The position numbers and the translations under genes are program-made. A stretch of DNA of 64,000 nucleotides, from positions 62,001 through 126,000 of the forward strand of contig NZ_FRFA01000006.1 of the NCBI RefSeq assembly GCF_900143535.1. Direction: 5' to 3'. The DNA comes from Tateyamaria sp. Alg231-49 (GTDB taxonomy: Bacteria > Pseudomonadota > Alphaproteobacteria > Rhodobacterales > Rhodobacteraceae). Below the pieces are notes generated by a model that ran no database searches, was not told the DNA's origin, and saw only the letters and a list, made by a program, of their open reading frames with translations. Below are positions 63,774-64,000 of the stretch, one piece after another. Every line of letters starts with the position of its first letter. Positions within the stretch are counted from its first letter, which is position 1.

Positions 63774-64000
63774 ATGACCTATATCGTCAACGATTCCTGC
63801 ATCGCCTGCAAATACACCGACTGCGTCGAAGTATGCCCGGTCGATTGCTTTTACGAAGGCGAGAACATGCTGGTGATCCATCCCGATGAGTGCATCGATT
63901 GTGGCGTGTGCGAACCTGAATGCCCCGCCGATGCCATTCGCCCGGACACCGAGCCAGACATGGAAAAATGGGTCGAGTTCAATCGCAAGTATTCCGAGAT
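63774..64000 (+). CDS. fdxA: 7Fe ferredoxin FdxA (3' end beyond the window)
   Basis: The first 75 residues of a ferredoxin with two cluster-binding blocks. [20 protein letters not shown] supplies 3Fe-4S and 4Fe-4S ligands, and [20 protein letters not shown] is the second block. The family is about 110 residues long, so roughly a third is missing. Start [13 protein letters not shown] is the usual N-terminus. It acts as an electron carrier in the cytoplasm. Confidence 0.92.
   Translation, partial: MTYIVNDSCIACKYTDCVEVCPVDCFYEGENMLVIHPDECIDCGVCEPECPADAIRPDTEPDMEKWVEFNRKYSE

Overview
The window looks like a chromosomal segment of a marine alphaproteobacterium of the Rhodobacterales (Roseobacter group). 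The reasons are the gene families present (a DUF6324-like small protein, RpoH, ABC transporters of the polyamine and TMAO type, a trimethylamine monooxygenase / TMAO demethylase cluster, a cisplatin-type DNA ligase operon), a tRNA-His without the extra 5' G, and frequent 4-bp gene overlaps. Identities come from reading the translations; no database search was possible.

Region 1 (1-1.5 kb) holds a partial membrane protein, a small conserved protein, a GNAT acetyltransferase and tRNA-His(GTG). Region 2 (1.5-9.6 kb) is a polyamine-type module: a class III aminotransferase and a complete PotF/G/H/I-type ABC transporter on the minus strand, facing a LuxR-family regulator. Two GGGG...CCCC dyads lie in the divergent promoter. 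A class I/II aminotransferase follows.

Region 3 (10-39.4 kb) is a nearly complete pathway for methylated amines. TMAO is imported by TmoXWV, or made from trimethylamine by Tmm. Tdm converts TMAO to dimethylamine plus a C1 unit, and DmmDABC converts dimethylamine to monomethylamine plus a C1 unit. GmaS, MgsABC and MgdABCD convert monomethylamine through gamma-glutamylmethylamide and N-methylglutamate to glutamate plus a C1 unit. A FolD paralogue could oxidise the folate-bound C1 units. An ammonium transporter with a 57-residue membrane partner, a drug/metabolite-type exporter, small secreted and membrane proteins, and three regulators (two GlxA/AraC-type, one XRE-cupin) are interleaved.

At 39.84 kb there is a 42-base degenerate copy of the 3' half of tRNA-His, in the same orientation as the intact tRNA at 1.43 kb. 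The catabolic block between them therefore has the layout of an old tRNA-integrated island, although no integrase is left.

Region 4 (40-64 kb) is mostly core genome: RluD, RpoH behind a heat-shock-type promoter, a Gfo/Idh/MocA oxidoreductase, a DksA-type zinc finger protein, PepF, the ligase/exonuclease pair, a SUV3-like helicase, an S4-domain protein and a 7Fe ferredoxin at the edge. Between 45.6 and 53.1 kb two accessory blocks are each bounded by decayed copies of the 3' end of pepF: an iron-type ABC transporter with an inositol-monophosphatase, and a HlyC-type acyltransferase with a VCBS-Hint protein. The acyltransferase-Hint pair, the FolD lacking its catalytic lysine, the delta subunit lacking its zinc cysteines and the tRNA-His relic are the points most worth following up.
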